From Paenibacillus_F sp047238265 (GTDB lineage Bacteria; Bacillota; Bacilli; Paenibacillales; NBRC-103111), in assembly GCF_047238265.1 (NCBI RefSeq), contig NZ_JBDFMM010000003.1:1-64000 (forward strand): 64,000 nucleotides of DNA. Direction: 5' to 3'. The first letter of the stretch is position 1; each line of letters begins with the position of its first letter. A program made the translations under genes and the position numbers. This document shows, piece after piece, positions 49,928 through 57,905 of this stretch. The notes under the pieces were generated by a model, which had not been told where the DNA came from, did no database searches, and saw only the letters and a list, made by a program, of their open reading frames with translations.

Positions 49928-51037
49928 ATGAATCACTATGCGATAAAAGCAGCCAAGAAGGAAAGAGCTTTTTTTCGAAAACTGCATAACCGAGAGTACC
50001 TGACCGGGCGAGGGATGAAGAATGTAATTGTAGAGGTTACCCGTTCGGAAGTTTTATTTTTGACGAAAAAAAGTAAAGCACCTCAGCGTATCAAACGTAG
50101 CATGCTGAGAAAGGCAATGACCTTTTTGTTTTATCGCCGTACAGTAACCCGAAAAGAGCTGGCAACAATGTTCAAGTGCAAATTTAATAGCGCGATGCTT
50201 GGTTTATTGCGTGCAATATTCATAAATATGTCTCGAATTCATAAAGCAACGAAAGGTGGGTTAATGCGAATTACGTTAAAATCGGTTCGGCATTTTTTTA
50301 GTGGCGCTGTGAGATCTCCAAAGGATTTGCATCTGGCAGTAGCCAACGGTGCCCGCTTTTTCCTGGTGTCTTATGCACATGTACGATTCCGGAAGAACTG
50401 GTACGCTCATTTCGAAAAGCTTGCCAAGCTCTACGGAATTAAGCTACTTATCGATAGTGGGGCATACACCGTTGACCAAGCGATAAAGAAAGGGAAAGAC
50501 GTGCCATTGTTGCTAGTCGAGGAATATGCATCCTTCCTTGATCGCTTCCAACACTTAATTTATGGTGCTTTTACGCTTGACGTAATCGGGAATGCCGATG
50601 CTTCCAGAGAAAACACCGAATATTTACGAGCCAAGGGTTTTAGTCCTATTGAGGTGTTTCACTACGGAAGCGATTGGTCTGAGCTGAAAAAAATGGTATC
50701 TGCAGATCAAGAAGTTATCGGGATTGGAGGGACAGTTGGGCTTTCCGAAAAGAAAAAAAGGGAGTATTTCACGGAGTTGTTTGACCGTTTTCCTGGCCAG
50801 TTGTTTCACTTGCTGGGATGCGGCTCCCCGCTGATCCTTGAGTTCCCATTCTTTAGTTCGGATTCATCAACCTGGTTGCTGGGACGGAAGTTTAAGATTC
50901 TTACAACGCCGAAGCAAGTCAAAGCTCCCCAAGGATGGAACGGCGATGACTGCATTGCCTACAACGCCAGGTTTCAAAGTCAGTATGAAGAATGGAACGA
51001 GTCCGCGTCTCAGATAGAGCTTGCATTAGTTTATTAA
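49928..51037 (+). CDS. DpdA/TGT-like transglycosylase
   Basis: ATG 49928 behind CGGAGGA gives 369 residues. The C-terminal 240 residues look like the TIM barrel of tRNA-guanine transglycosylases and their DNA-acting relative DpdA: LLIDSGAYTV, GAFTLDVIGNADAS, FHYGSDWSEL, IGIGGTVG and HLLGCGSPLILEFPFFSSDSSTW. The N-terminal 120 residues are basic and could bind DNA or RNA. DpdA-type enzymes put 7-deazaguanines into DNA and protect it from restriction. The dpdB/queuosine genes are not seen, so it may use host preQ0. The specific substrate is inferred. Confidence 0.6.
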   Translation: MNHYAIKAAKKERAFFRKLHNREYLTGRGMKNVIVEVTRSEVLFLTKKSKAPQRIKRSMLRKAMTFLFYRRTVTRKELATMFKCKFNSAMLGLLRAIFINMSRIHKATKGGLMRITLKSVRHFFSGAVRSPKDLHLAVANGARFFLVSYAHVRFRKNWYAHFEKLAKLYGIKLLIDSGAYTVDQAIKKGKDVPLLLVEEYASFLDRFQHLIYGAFTLDVIGNADASRENTEYLRAKGFSPIEVFHYGSDWSELKKMVSADQEVIGIGGTVGLSEKKKREYFTELFDRFPGQLFHLLGCGSPLILEFPFFSSDSSTWLLGRKFKILTTPKQVKAPQGWNGDDCIAYNARFQSQYEEWNESASQIELALVY

Positions 51038-51103
51038 TGTACCTATCCGAATCCAAATAGAAAGGGATGGATACTAAACATTTGTTTCAGGAGGGAGACC
51101 GGA

Positions 51104-51241
51104 GTGTCAGTAGTCCAAGTTTTAACAGATCACAAATACACGGATTCTTTTCTTATTCACGACGAAAGGCAACTCTTCAATGGAAGAGCTGCCTTATTTG
51201 CCGTCACATACCCTTGTAGGCGATTTTTGGTAAATTCTTAA
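51104..51241 (+). CDS. Small hypothetical protein (45 aa)
   Basis: GTG 51104 after CAGGAGGGAG; TAA 51239-51241. Its end overlaps the 3' end of the convergent NUMOD4 gene. Might be a small protein or a truncated gene end. Confidence 0.4.
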   Translation: MSVVQVLTDHKYTDSFLIHDERQLFNGRAALFAVTYPCRRFLVNS

Positions 51242-51434
51242 AAAGGGATTCCCAGAGCAACCCTGTTTTAAACAGCTTCTTTTTACCGGCTTTGTACAGA
51301 TGCACATGCTTAAAGCCATAGGGACTTCCGTTTCTGATTTTAAAGTTTTTCTTCGAGTGGCTGTAAATGCGGCCACTTTCCGTCACCGCGTACAACCCTT
51401 CGTAGCCTGGTATGTCCTTCATTTCTTCGTCCAT
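51204..51434 (-). CDS. NUMOD4-domain protein, HNH part missing
   Basis: ATG 51434 on the minus strand follows AAGGAGGATC, giving 76 residues. MKDIPGYEGLYAVTESGRIYS is a NUMOD4 motif, the DNA-binding start of many phage HNH homing endonucleases, but no HNH domain follows. Probably a remnant or stand-alone binding module. The longer frame up to 51527 lacks a start signal. Confidence 0.65.
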   Translation of the reverse strand: MDEEMKDIPGYEGLYAVTESGRIYSHSKKNFKIRNGSPYGFKHVHLYKAGKKKLFKTGLLWESLFKNLPKIAYKGM

Positions 51435-51548
51435 AAGGATGATCCTCCTTTTTTCTCTTTTGAGATCAGCATACCTTCTTCCTGGCTTCAGCAGCAAGAT
51501 GTACATGGTTCTTCCAGGCATGTTCAAGGCATTATTTCAAGATACTTT

Positions 51549-51673
51549 GGATCCCCCAGCTCGTTCAGTCGGGAGGACCAAGCGACCGACCGGGACTAAC
51601 CTGGGCAAGACCGGCCCAGCCAAGTCCCGGTACGTTCCATTGGTCCTCTTTTCCTCCTTTGCGTTCCGAAGCC
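51549..51673 (+). repeat. Module A, solo copy with compensated stems
   Basis: Outer pair GAGGACCAA/TTGGTCCTC and inner pair ACCGGGACT/AGTCCCGGT, with an apical CTGGGC...GCCCAG. All three differ from the copies at 44.2, 60.5 and 63.9 kb but stay paired, so the fold is under selection. TTTTCCTCCTTTGCGTTCCG is conserved. A terminator follows. Confidence 0.75.
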
Positions 51674-51695
51674 AAACAAAAGATTGAAGATGGAT

Positions 51696-51722
51696 AGAAC
51701 CGACCGGGGCCGGTTCTTTTTT
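51696..51722 (+). terminator. Rho-independent terminator
   Basis: AGAACCG...CGGTTCT and T5, right after the solo module A. Confidence 0.8.
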
Positions 51723-51804
51723 ATTGGATCGCTTTTTCGCCTTTTCGGGACACAATGCCATGCGGATTGAACAATCAAAAAAGCATGAGGGAGGGATTGC
51801 ATGG

Positions 51805-51957
51805 ATGAAAAATCTTTTAGAGCAAATCGAGATTGAACGTGCCAAGCTGAACGCGCTGGCCAGCCTGTACGGGCCGGCCGCGCCGCAGGTGATTGCGCAA
51901 TCGCAAAAGTTGGATGGTTTGCTAAATACCTACACGAAGGAGCGAGTAAACGCATGA
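51805..51957 (+). CDS. Spo0E-like aspartyl-phosphate phosphatase
   Basis: ATG 51805 lies behind GAGGGAGGG, giving 50 residues. IEIERAKLNALA and SQKLDGLLNTY match the small helical-hairpin Spo0E family, with the SQxLD signature. Spo0E proteins dephosphorylate Spo0A~P or related response regulators and delay sporulation. A plasmid copy may hold off host sporulation. Overlaps the next gene by ATGA. Confidence 0.75.
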   Translation: MKNLLEQIEIERAKLNALASLYGPAAPQVIAQSQKLDGLLNTYTKERVNA

Positions 51958-52235
51958 CTCATACATTTATCGGAAAATTTCCTCTTGGAATCATTGTTAG
52001 TACACCGGGTGCAATGGAAAAGACGACCGAAGATGACCGCATTTCAGCTCTTACACGGCATCATAACGGCGATTGGGGCGATGTAACGCCCGAGGATAGG
52101 GAAAGCAACAACGAAGCCTTAGAGGAAGGATATCGGATTCTGTCGTCCTATACCAGCGCTTCGGGTGTAAAGTTTTGGATCATTACGGAAGCTGACCGGA
52201 GCGTAACCACATTTTTACTTCCTGAAGATTATTAA
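51954..52235 (+). CDS. Conserved plasmid protein
   Basis: A 93-residue protein starting in ATGA overlap with the Spo0E-like gene. The pattern IVSTPGAMEK...LTRHHNGDWGDV...NEALEEGYRILSSY...WIITEADRSVTTFLLPEDY is one I recognise from many conjugative plasmids and ICEs next to anti-restriction genes. Function unknown. Confidence 0.7.
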   Translation: MTHTFIGKFPLGIIVSTPGAMEKTTEDDRISALTRHHNGDWGDVTPEDRESNNEALEEGYRILSSYTSASGVKFWIITEADRSVTTFLLPEDY

Positions 52236-52335
52236 AAGGCCGGGCTGCTAATTGGGAGCAATCCGGCCGGGGCGAAGATTTTGGAGCCTTCGCCCCTCCA
52301 TCATACATCATCTGACGACCAGGAGGAACTACCAT

Positions 52336-53169
52336 ATGAGCGAAAAAATTTACGACATCATTACATCCCGTATGATTCACCTTTTAGAACAAGGCGTTGT
52401 TCCGTGGCGTAGGCCGTGGGCAGTCGGCGGTGCGGTAAATTGGAAATCCCAAAAGCCGTACCGCGGAATCAATACGATTTTGTTGGAACCGGGCGAGTAT
52501 GCTTCATTCAAGCAAGTAACGGAGGCCGGCGGCAAAGTAAAAAAGGGTGAAAAAGGGCATATGGTTGTTTTCTGGACCTGGATCGAGAAGGAGGATGAGA
52601 AAACGGGGGAGCTAGAAAAAATCCCGTTCTTGCGCTATTACACCGTGTTCGAAATCAATAAGCAGTGCGAGGGACTGACAAGTAAACGAGGCGATACGAC
52701 TTTCGAGCATGACCCGATTGAGGCAGCCGAGCGCATTTGCAAGAGCTATCCCGGTGCGCCGCCGGTACGCTTTGCGTCCGGACGTGCCTTCTACCGGCCT
52801 TCGCAGGATTTTGTAAGCGTGCCGCCGATCTGTGACTACCCGAAGGCCGAGGAATATTATTCTACGCTCTTCCACGAACTCGTGCATAGTACCGGCCATG
52901 CCACGCGTTTAAAACGGCCTGGAATTACGGAGTTCGGTCAATTCGGGGACGAGAATTACAGCAAAGAAGAGCTAGTCGCGGAAATCGGCGCGGCGATGCT
53001 GTGCGGCTTAGCCGGCATCGACAACAGCACGATCGACAATAGCGCTGCCTACGTGGCCAGCTGGCTCCGAAAGCTGAAGGATGATAACCGGTTCATTGTG
53101 CAGGCGGCCAGCCAGGCACAAAAGGCCGCTGATTATAAACTGGGCGTGACTTTTGAAGATGCAGCGTAA
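52336..53169 (+). CDS. ardC: ArdC-type anti-restriction protein
   Basis: ATG 52336 behind AGGAGGA gives 277 residues. The N-terminal ssDNA-binding half has GVVPWRRPW, PYRGINTILL, GGKVKKGEKGHMVVFW and RYYTVFEINKQCEGL. The C-terminal zincin carries HELVH (180-184) with Glu in EELVAEIGAAML as third ligand. ArdC protects incoming single-stranded plasmid DNA from restriction during conjugation. The upstream GGGGCGAA...TTCGCCCC hairpin (about 52270-52300) may control it. Confidence 0.85.
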   Translation: MSEKIYDIITSRMIHLLEQGVVPWRRPWAVGGAVNWKSQKPYRGINTILLEPGEYASFKQVTEAGGKVKKGEKGHMVVFWTWIEKEDEKTGELEKIPFLRYYTVFEINKQCEGLTSKRGDTTFEHDPIEAAERICKSYPGAPPVRFASGRAFYRPSQDFVSVPPICDYPKAEEYYSTLFHELVHSTGHATRLKRPGITEFGQFGDENYSKEELVAEIGAAMLCGLAGIDNSTIDNSAAYVASWLRKLKDDNRFIVQAASQAQKAADYKLGVTFEDAA

Positions 53170-53260
53170 CCGGCGAGGAAGCGCGGCCCCCAACCGGGGC
53201 CCCTTCCCCGATTGGGGGCTGTCTGTGAAGCCCGCGAAGCCAACAAAACCAAGATAGGAA

Positions 53261-53489
53261 GTGATTAGGATCCCAAGACAAAAGAAAACCACCGTCCGCG
53301 TGAGTTCACCGGTCGAAACCTGGGAAAACGCGTGGAATAATTATATTTTTCGCTTAAATCGCTTGGATGAACTGAAGGCAGCCGGTCGTTTTGGGTATCA
53401 GACTGCGGATGCCAAGGGTTGCGCTCGACAATGCGATTCGTCGTCTTCGTCTTCTTGATCCGGAATTTTGCAAACAAATGGGCAACTAA
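53261..53489 (+). pseudogene. Small gene with frameshift
   Basis: The frame from GTG 53261 encodes TWENAWNNYIFRLNRLDELKAAGRFGYQT, then turns into a Ser run and stops at 53456-53458. A second frame running from about 53405 to TAA 53487-53489 continues sensibly (RVALDNAIRRLRLLDPEFCKQMG). A one-base shift near 53395-53415 joins them into about 75 residues. This could be a true mutation, a sequencing error or programmed shifting. Confidence 0.5.
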
Positions 53490-53494
53490 ATACA

Positions 53495-53850
53495 GGGCCG
53501 GCTCGTCTCCGGCCCCGAAAGAGGGATGAGCGAAAATATGCTAATCTTGCTGGGGAGATATCCAAGACTTTTTTTGACGACTAGGTCAAATCAGAACAAA
53601 CGATTAGAGGAAAATGTGCTGATGGCAGATGGACAAGCTGCATTTGCCATTTAAACGAATGTAAGCCGTTGGCTGCCGAGAGCATATTTATCCTTGGCAG
53701 CCATTGATCAGTCCCCAAACGAACTCTCTATAAATTCACCGAAATGACCGTTATATAGTAATAAAAAGTAAGGGGGAAAGTGCAATCGAAACGGAGAGGA
53801 AAAGACAAAAAAAGCTTCGAGGTGGAGTAGGGGTTGTTCGAAACTTATTG
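53495..53850 (+). other. Intergenic region without clear gene
   Basis: Holds a GGGCCGG...CCGGCCC hairpin (53495-53515), a long-loop GGCTGCC...GGCAGCC pairing (53671-53703) and two very short frames, one with GTG 53780 behind GGGGGAAA. I see no supported gene. Confidence 0.4.
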
Positions 53851-54567
53851 ATGGGGTTAGGTATATTCACTAACCTATTTATCATCTTAATCATTTGTAT
53901 GGTTTGCAGTTATTGGATTTGCTTCAATCTCCAGTTGCTCTATAGTCTCTACGGAGTTGTTTGGTTTGTTCTTGGTACGGTATTTCTTTTTCTCGCTTAT
54001 ATCATTATGGGTGCTCTGCTTTATATACACCGCGGCGCTTACTACATTCGGCCAATGACAGTTGATGAATATAGTAAGTATGCTGGCCATAATCTCATTC
54101 ATTACACAGATTACCTTTCCGATCATGACGCTTTGAACCAAGAACAGACGGGAACGGTTCATCTTATCGCAAACGGCAGCCGGGAATCAAATTATTCCAT
54201 GCCCCGGAAAGACCGTTCCAAAAAATTCATCTGGTTTCATCTTTCTGAGCATAAGGGTTCGGAGGAACCAACAATGAGATCATTTTGGTTTTCTCATTGG
54301 TCCGAGGCAACGCCCAGATTCTACAAAGTCGTTTTACCGTTATCCGTGTTTCCAATCGAGAAACTTCGCATACGGCCAGCAGACCGTGCAATTACGGTTG
54401 AAGGGGACTATGTAGGAAAGGCAGAACTGTCCCGTTCATTCCCTTGGATAGAGAAAAAAATATTTGTCTGGCGATCATTTTACGTGTCCCCTAAAATGGT
54501 ACTTTTACTTTTACCAGCAGCTTTTCTACAGCTAACCGGGAAGATAAAAGATCGGTACCATCGCTAA
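53851..54567 (+). CDS. Hypothetical membrane protein
   Basis: About 238 residues from ATG 53851 (TTG 53848 directly before it is the alternative; no good ribosome site for either). Two N-terminal TM helices (about 5-30 and 36-62), a soluble region with HFxxE-type strands, and a C-terminal hydrophobic helix (about 213-230). No family recognised. Confidence 0.6.
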   Translation: MGLGIFTNLFIILIICMVCSYWICFNLQLLYSLYGVVWFVLGTVFLFLAYIIMGALLYIHRGAYYIRPMTVDEYSKYAGHNLIHYTDYLSDHDALNQEQTGTVHLIANGSRESNYSMPRKDRSKKFIWFHLSEHKGSEEPTMRSFWFSHWSEATPRFYKVVLPLSVFPIEKLRIRPADRAITVEGDYVGKAELSRSFPWIEKKIFVWRSFYVSPKMVLLLLPAAFLQLTGKIKDRYHR

Positions 54568-54572
54568 CAAGA

Positions 54573-54601
54573 AAGAGCTGCAGCCGCAGCTCTTTTTTTT
54601 G
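54573..54601 (+). terminator. Rho-independent terminator
   Basis: AAAGAGCTGC-agcc-GCAGCTCTTT and T-run; E7 starts 7 bp later. Confidence 0.9.
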
Positions 54602-54607
54602 CGCCTT

Positions 54608-55090
54608 ATGGAAGTCACCGCCGCGGGGCGGTGACTTCTGATTCACCTGTGGCCTCCGCTATGCTACGGCCGCGAAGCTCGTTCATCGAAGCAAACCCTC
54701 TCGAAAGAACAAAATCAAACTACTAAATTCCTTAAAAACCAACGGATTGCCTCGCAGAAGTATGGCCATGCTGCAGTTTCGCTCCTATTGTTTTCTACGA
54801 TCACATCCGGATTTTTTCGAATTGGTCATGTCAGCCAACCACACCGAACCTCTCCGCGCAAAGGTGGACTTCTCTTTCGAGAAGTCCATCCGGAACAATC
54901 CGGCAGACCTTTGCACTTCAAGAACCGGTGAGGTTAATCGTGGCTTTGACCACTTCGAAATACGGATGTTCTGCTCTTTGAAAACTCCATATGCTACACG
55001 ATGGCAAGCCGGCGGCAGATCTGCTCCTCAAAACCTAAGGCATTCCGCTCATTGCCGCTCGGGCTAGACACACAAGCGAATCCGGATTCT
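54608..55090 (+). ncRNA. Structured leader element E7 (module A' + B)
   Basis: Shortened A' (hairpin ACCGCC-gcgg-GGCGGT), CCCTCTCGAAAGA, CATCCG/CGGATG, TTCGAATTGGTCA paired with TGACCACTTCGAA, cap GGACTTCTC-tttc-GAGAAGTCC. boxA-like GCTCTTTGAAAACTCCATA is at 54972-54990, then CCGCTCATTGCCGCTCGGGCTAGA. It precedes the cytosine methylase operon. Confidence 0.7.
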
Positions 55091-55139
55091 CGATTTGGAT
55101 AAGCAAGTCAACAAAGAACGTATAGAGAGGGTTGACAAC

Positions 55140-56810
55140 ATGCAGGCAGTTGCCGAACGTGTAGAGCACCGCGTGGAAAAACGTATCATGAAGCGCGTTA
55201 TATACAGCGGAGAAATCGTTGTAGACAATTTTGCAGGTGGCGGTGGCGCGTCTACGGGAATTGAAATGGCCATCGGCCGGGCGGTTGATATTGCGATCAA
55301 CCATGACCTTGATGCGATCGCGATGCACAAGATCAACCATCCGGAAACGGTCCACTACTGCGAATCGGTGTGGGATGTAAATCCTGTAGAGGTTACAAGG
55401 GGACGGCGTGTGGCACTTTGCTGGTTCTCGCCGGATTGTAAGCACTTCTCAAAAGCTAAAGGAGGAAAGCCGAAAGAGAAACACATTCGGGGACTCGCGT
55501 GGGTAGCTGTCCGCTGGGCTGCTACCGTCAAACCACGAGTCATTATCCTGGAAAACGTCGAGGAATTTAAAGATTGGGGTCCTCTGCTACCAAACGGTAA
55601 TCCAGATCCCAAAAAGAAGGGACATACATTTCGTTCTTTCGTGAAGGCCCTTCAAAATAATGGATACAGCGTAGAGTGGAGAGAGGGCATCAAAGCTTGC
55701 GACTACGGCGCGCCAACCACACGTAAGCGATTCTTTTTGATTGCTCGGTGTGACGATCAACCCATCGCGTGGCCAAAACCGACACATGGCGCACCAAACA
55801 CGCTTGATGTTCAGACGAAGAAATTGAAACCTTATCGTACAGCTGCCGAAGTCATTGATTTTAGTCGCCATTGTCCGAGTATTTTTGGGCGAAAAAAAGA
55901 GCTCTCCCCTAATACGAAAAAACGGATTGCGAGGGGGATGATGCGCTTTGTCATTAATAATGCAAAACCTTTCATAATCAAGGTCAATCACTCAGGTGAT
56001 AACTTTCGAGGACAAGAGATCGATAAGCCACTGCAAACGATCACCTCTAAAAATGGGTATGGAGTGGTTACGCCATTTATAGCTCGTATTGGTCAAACTG
56101 GGTTTGGGGCTGACCGACTGCAATATGAAGTCGAAAAACCGCTTACAACCATAACGACCAAGGCAGAACATTGCCTGGTTTCTCCGACACTTATACAGGT
56201 GGGATACGGTGAGGCAAAAGGGCAGCAGCCCCGCGTGTTAAACCTACAGAAGCCTCTTGGGACCATCACCGCGGGCGGTAACAAATTCGGGTTAGCGGAG
56301 GCTATCCTGGCTCCGGCTAGTGATTACCGATCGGACAGAAGCAACGCAACTATGGCCGCAAGCCATATCATTAAATTCAAAGGAACCAATGTCGGGCAAG
56401 CTGTTACGGATCCCCTTCAAACTATTACAGCCGTTAATCATTTCGGCGAAGTCCGGACGTTTCTTGAAGAGTACTATCCTGAATCCGATTCTGATATGGA
56501 TGAAAATCAACTTGGGTATGTCACGATTGATGGTCAACTCTATCAGATCGTGGACATCGGCTTCCGGATGCTCGAACCGTATGAACTGTTTGCTGCTCAG
56601 GGATTTCCATCCGACTACATTATTGATCGTGTGGACGGAGGAAAGCCTTATCCAAAATCGGCGCAAGTAGCTCGGTGCGGTAATTCGGTTTCGCCCGTTA
56701 TTCCGAACGCGCTTGTTCGGGCCAATCTCCCGGAATTATGTGTGGAGGCCCATCCGGATTCTGCGACGGCAGGCTGGAAAAAGACCGGGCAATATGAACT
56801 TGCTTTATAA
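55140..56810 (+). CDS. C5-cytosine DNA methyltransferase
   Basis: ATG 55140 is 9 bp after GAGAGG, giving 556 residues; TTG 55095 at the end of E7 is less likely. FAGGGGASTG (31-40) is motif I; FSPDCKHFS (96-104) carries the catalytic Cys 100, with SPDC replacing the usual FPCQ; ENV (139-141) is motif VI. Several repeats of a KPLxTITxK-type segment (about 295-430) form the variable recognition region. RCGNSVSP near the end is motif X. No restriction partner is present, so it is an orphan protective methylase of phage/plasmid type. Confidence 0.88.
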   Translation: MQAVAERVEHRVEKRIMKRVIYSGEIVVDNFAGGGGASTGIEMAIGRAVDIAINHDLDAIAMHKINHPETVHYCESVWDVNPVEVTRGRRVALCWFSPDCKHFSKAKGGKPKEKHIRGLAWVAVRWAATVKPRVIILENVEEFKDWGPLLPNGNPDPKKKGHTFRSFVKALQNNGYSVEWREGIKACDYGAPTTRKRFFLIARCDDQPIAWPKPTHGAPNTLDVQTKKLKPYRTAAEVIDFSRHCPSIFGRKKELSPNTKKRIARGMMRFVINNAKPFIIKVNHSGDNFRGQEIDKPLQTITSKNGYGVVTPFIARIGQTGFGADRLQYEVEKPLTTITTKAEHCLVSPTLIQVGYGEAKGQQPRVLNLQKPLGTITAGGNKFGLAEAILAPASDYRSDRSNATMAASHIIKFKGTNVGQAVTDPLQTITAVNHFGEVRTFLEEYYPESDSDMDENQLGYVTIDGQLYQIVDIGFRMLEPYELFAAQGFPSDYIIDRVDGGKPYPKSAQVARCGNSVSPVIPNALVRANLPELCVEAHPDSATAGWKKTGQYELAL

Positions 56811-56817
56811 ATGGAAC

Positions 56818-56849
56818 GCATGCAAGCACCTGGACAGATGCTTGCATGC
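56818..56849. promoter_or_regulatory. 11-bp inverted repeat
   Basis: GCATGCAAGCA and TGCTTGCATGC flank 10 bp, between the methylase and the next gene; no T-run. Possibly an intercistronic hairpin. Confidence 0.5.
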
Positions 56850-56880
56850 CCTTCACAACTTAAGTAAAGGAGGGCTCATT

Positions 56881-57231
56881 TTGGCCACAAAAAAATGGGT
56901 CATTTACCGACAAACAAGCCGAACTGAAATCCTTGTTATCGGCAGCTATGCAAATAATGGTGCCAAGCGTGCGAAAGTTAAAGTTTACCGAGATTATTTA
57001 GGCAAATTAAACAAGGGAGATTCAATCAAGGTAACCATCGATCTAAATACCCTTGCTCTCCCAGTTGATCCGAAATGGGTGGACAGCTGGATGAATGCTG
57101 ATCCTGAAAAGGTACGCCGGTTCATGCAAAAAAAACACGGGGAAGCATTTCAAATAAAAATTAAGCAACTGATGCAAAGGTGCTCAATGCCTGAACGATC
57201 GACTCAAAATCAAAGTGAAGAGGTGTTTTAA
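56881..57231 (+). CDS. Hypothetical protein
   Basis: TTG 56881 follows AAAGGAGGG, giving 116 residues. Basic, KKWVIYRQTSRTEILVIGSY then a beta-rich part. Its TAA overlaps the next ATG by one base. No family recognised. Confidence 0.6.
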   Translation: MATKKWVIYRQTSRTEILVIGSYANNGAKRAKVKVYRDYLGKLNKGDSIKVTIDLNTLALPVDPKWVDSWMNADPEKVRRFMQKKHGEAFQIKIKQLMQRCSMPERSTQNQSEEVF

Positions 57232-57575
57232 TGAAGCCAGTTCAGCCTTATTCCATGTCGGCGGCTTTAATGAAGTCAGCTCGGCTTAATTCCGTTTCCG
57301 CGCAAGCTATAAATATCGAGGGACTTGAAACATGGAAAGAATTTTTTGCTCCTCCTACATCGAACAATGTTGAGTTCCGCCAGCCCCCAAAAAAGTCATT
57401 CAAAGGTAAACGGTTTGTCTCCCGTAAGCTGGTTGAAACCGAGGCAGGCTGGGGCGTTTTTGACAAACTCCTGAGTCAATTTCATCCCGGTTATGAATCT
57501 AGTAGTCGTAAGAACATTCTATTTTGCGCAGCTGCATTAAATAAATTCTATGAGGAGAGAGATATCGTTGATTAA
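57231..57575 (+). CDS. Hypothetical basic protein
   Basis: A 114-residue protein co-translated with the previous gene; basic, Ser/Phe-rich. Overlaps the next gene by 8 bp. No family recognised. Confidence 0.55.
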   Translation: MKPVQPYSMSAALMKSARLNSVSAQAINIEGLETWKEFFAPPTSNNVEFRQPPKKSFKGKRFVSRKLVETEAGWGVFDKLLSQFHPGYESSSRKNILFCAAALNKFYEERDIVD

Positions 57576-57768
57576 GGCTCTGAACGATTTATATGTGATC
57601 CGGAATATAGTCAGTGAATTGGAGGCTGAGGGTTATGTCTGGTTCCGTGACCGCGGCCGGCATGTCTATTTTAAGAAAGCCGGTTTATTCTGGCGGCTTA
57701 ATAAAATCACATTGTCTATTGATGTGAAAATCAACTATGCTTGGCGGTTTGCTTATCCGATAAGGTGA
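57568..57768 (+). CDS. Small basic protein
   Basis: TTG 57568 is 10 bp behind GAGGAGAG, giving 66 residues. VSELEAEGYVWFRDRGRHVYF recalls HicA-like dsRNA-binding toxins, but the rest does not fit well. A terminator follows. Confidence 0.5.
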   Translation: MIKALNDLYVIRNIVSELEAEGYVWFRDRGRHVYFKKAGLFWRLNKITLSIDVKINYAWRFAYPIR

Positions 57769-57793
57769 AAACCTTGTCCTAACAAGGTTTTTT
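57768..57793 (+). terminator. Rho-independent terminator
   Basis: AACCTTG-tcctaa-CAAGGTT and TTTTG. Confidence 0.8.
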
Positions 57794-57800
57794 GTTAATG

Positions 57801-57866
57801 ACTCTTTAAGACTCTTCAAGACTCTTTAAGACTCTTTAAGACTCTTTAAGACTCTTGAAGAGTCTT
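57801..57866. repeat. Six 10-bp tandem repeats ending in a palindrome
   Basis: ACTCTTTAAG or one-base variants at 57801, 57811, 57821, 57831, 57841 and 57851. The last copy forms AAGACTCTT-g-AAGAGTCTT (57848-57866). The period equals about one helical turn, so bound proteins would line up on one face. It lies 40 bp before the PP-loop gene. Operator or iteron-like. Confidence 0.85.
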
Positions 57867-57905
57867 TACTGAGGTTATATGATTAGGATAGGAGTGCCAA
57901 ATCCC

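Noticed and set aside
54747..55067. Frames inside leader E7 (and similar ones in E2-E8)
   Set aside because: They exist only because the structured leaders lack stops by chance; protein similarity between copies follows the DNA repeat, with no start signals and with indels.
57568..57768. HicA toxin
   Set aside because: Only one short segment recalls HicA; the catalytic His context is not convincing and no HicB follows.
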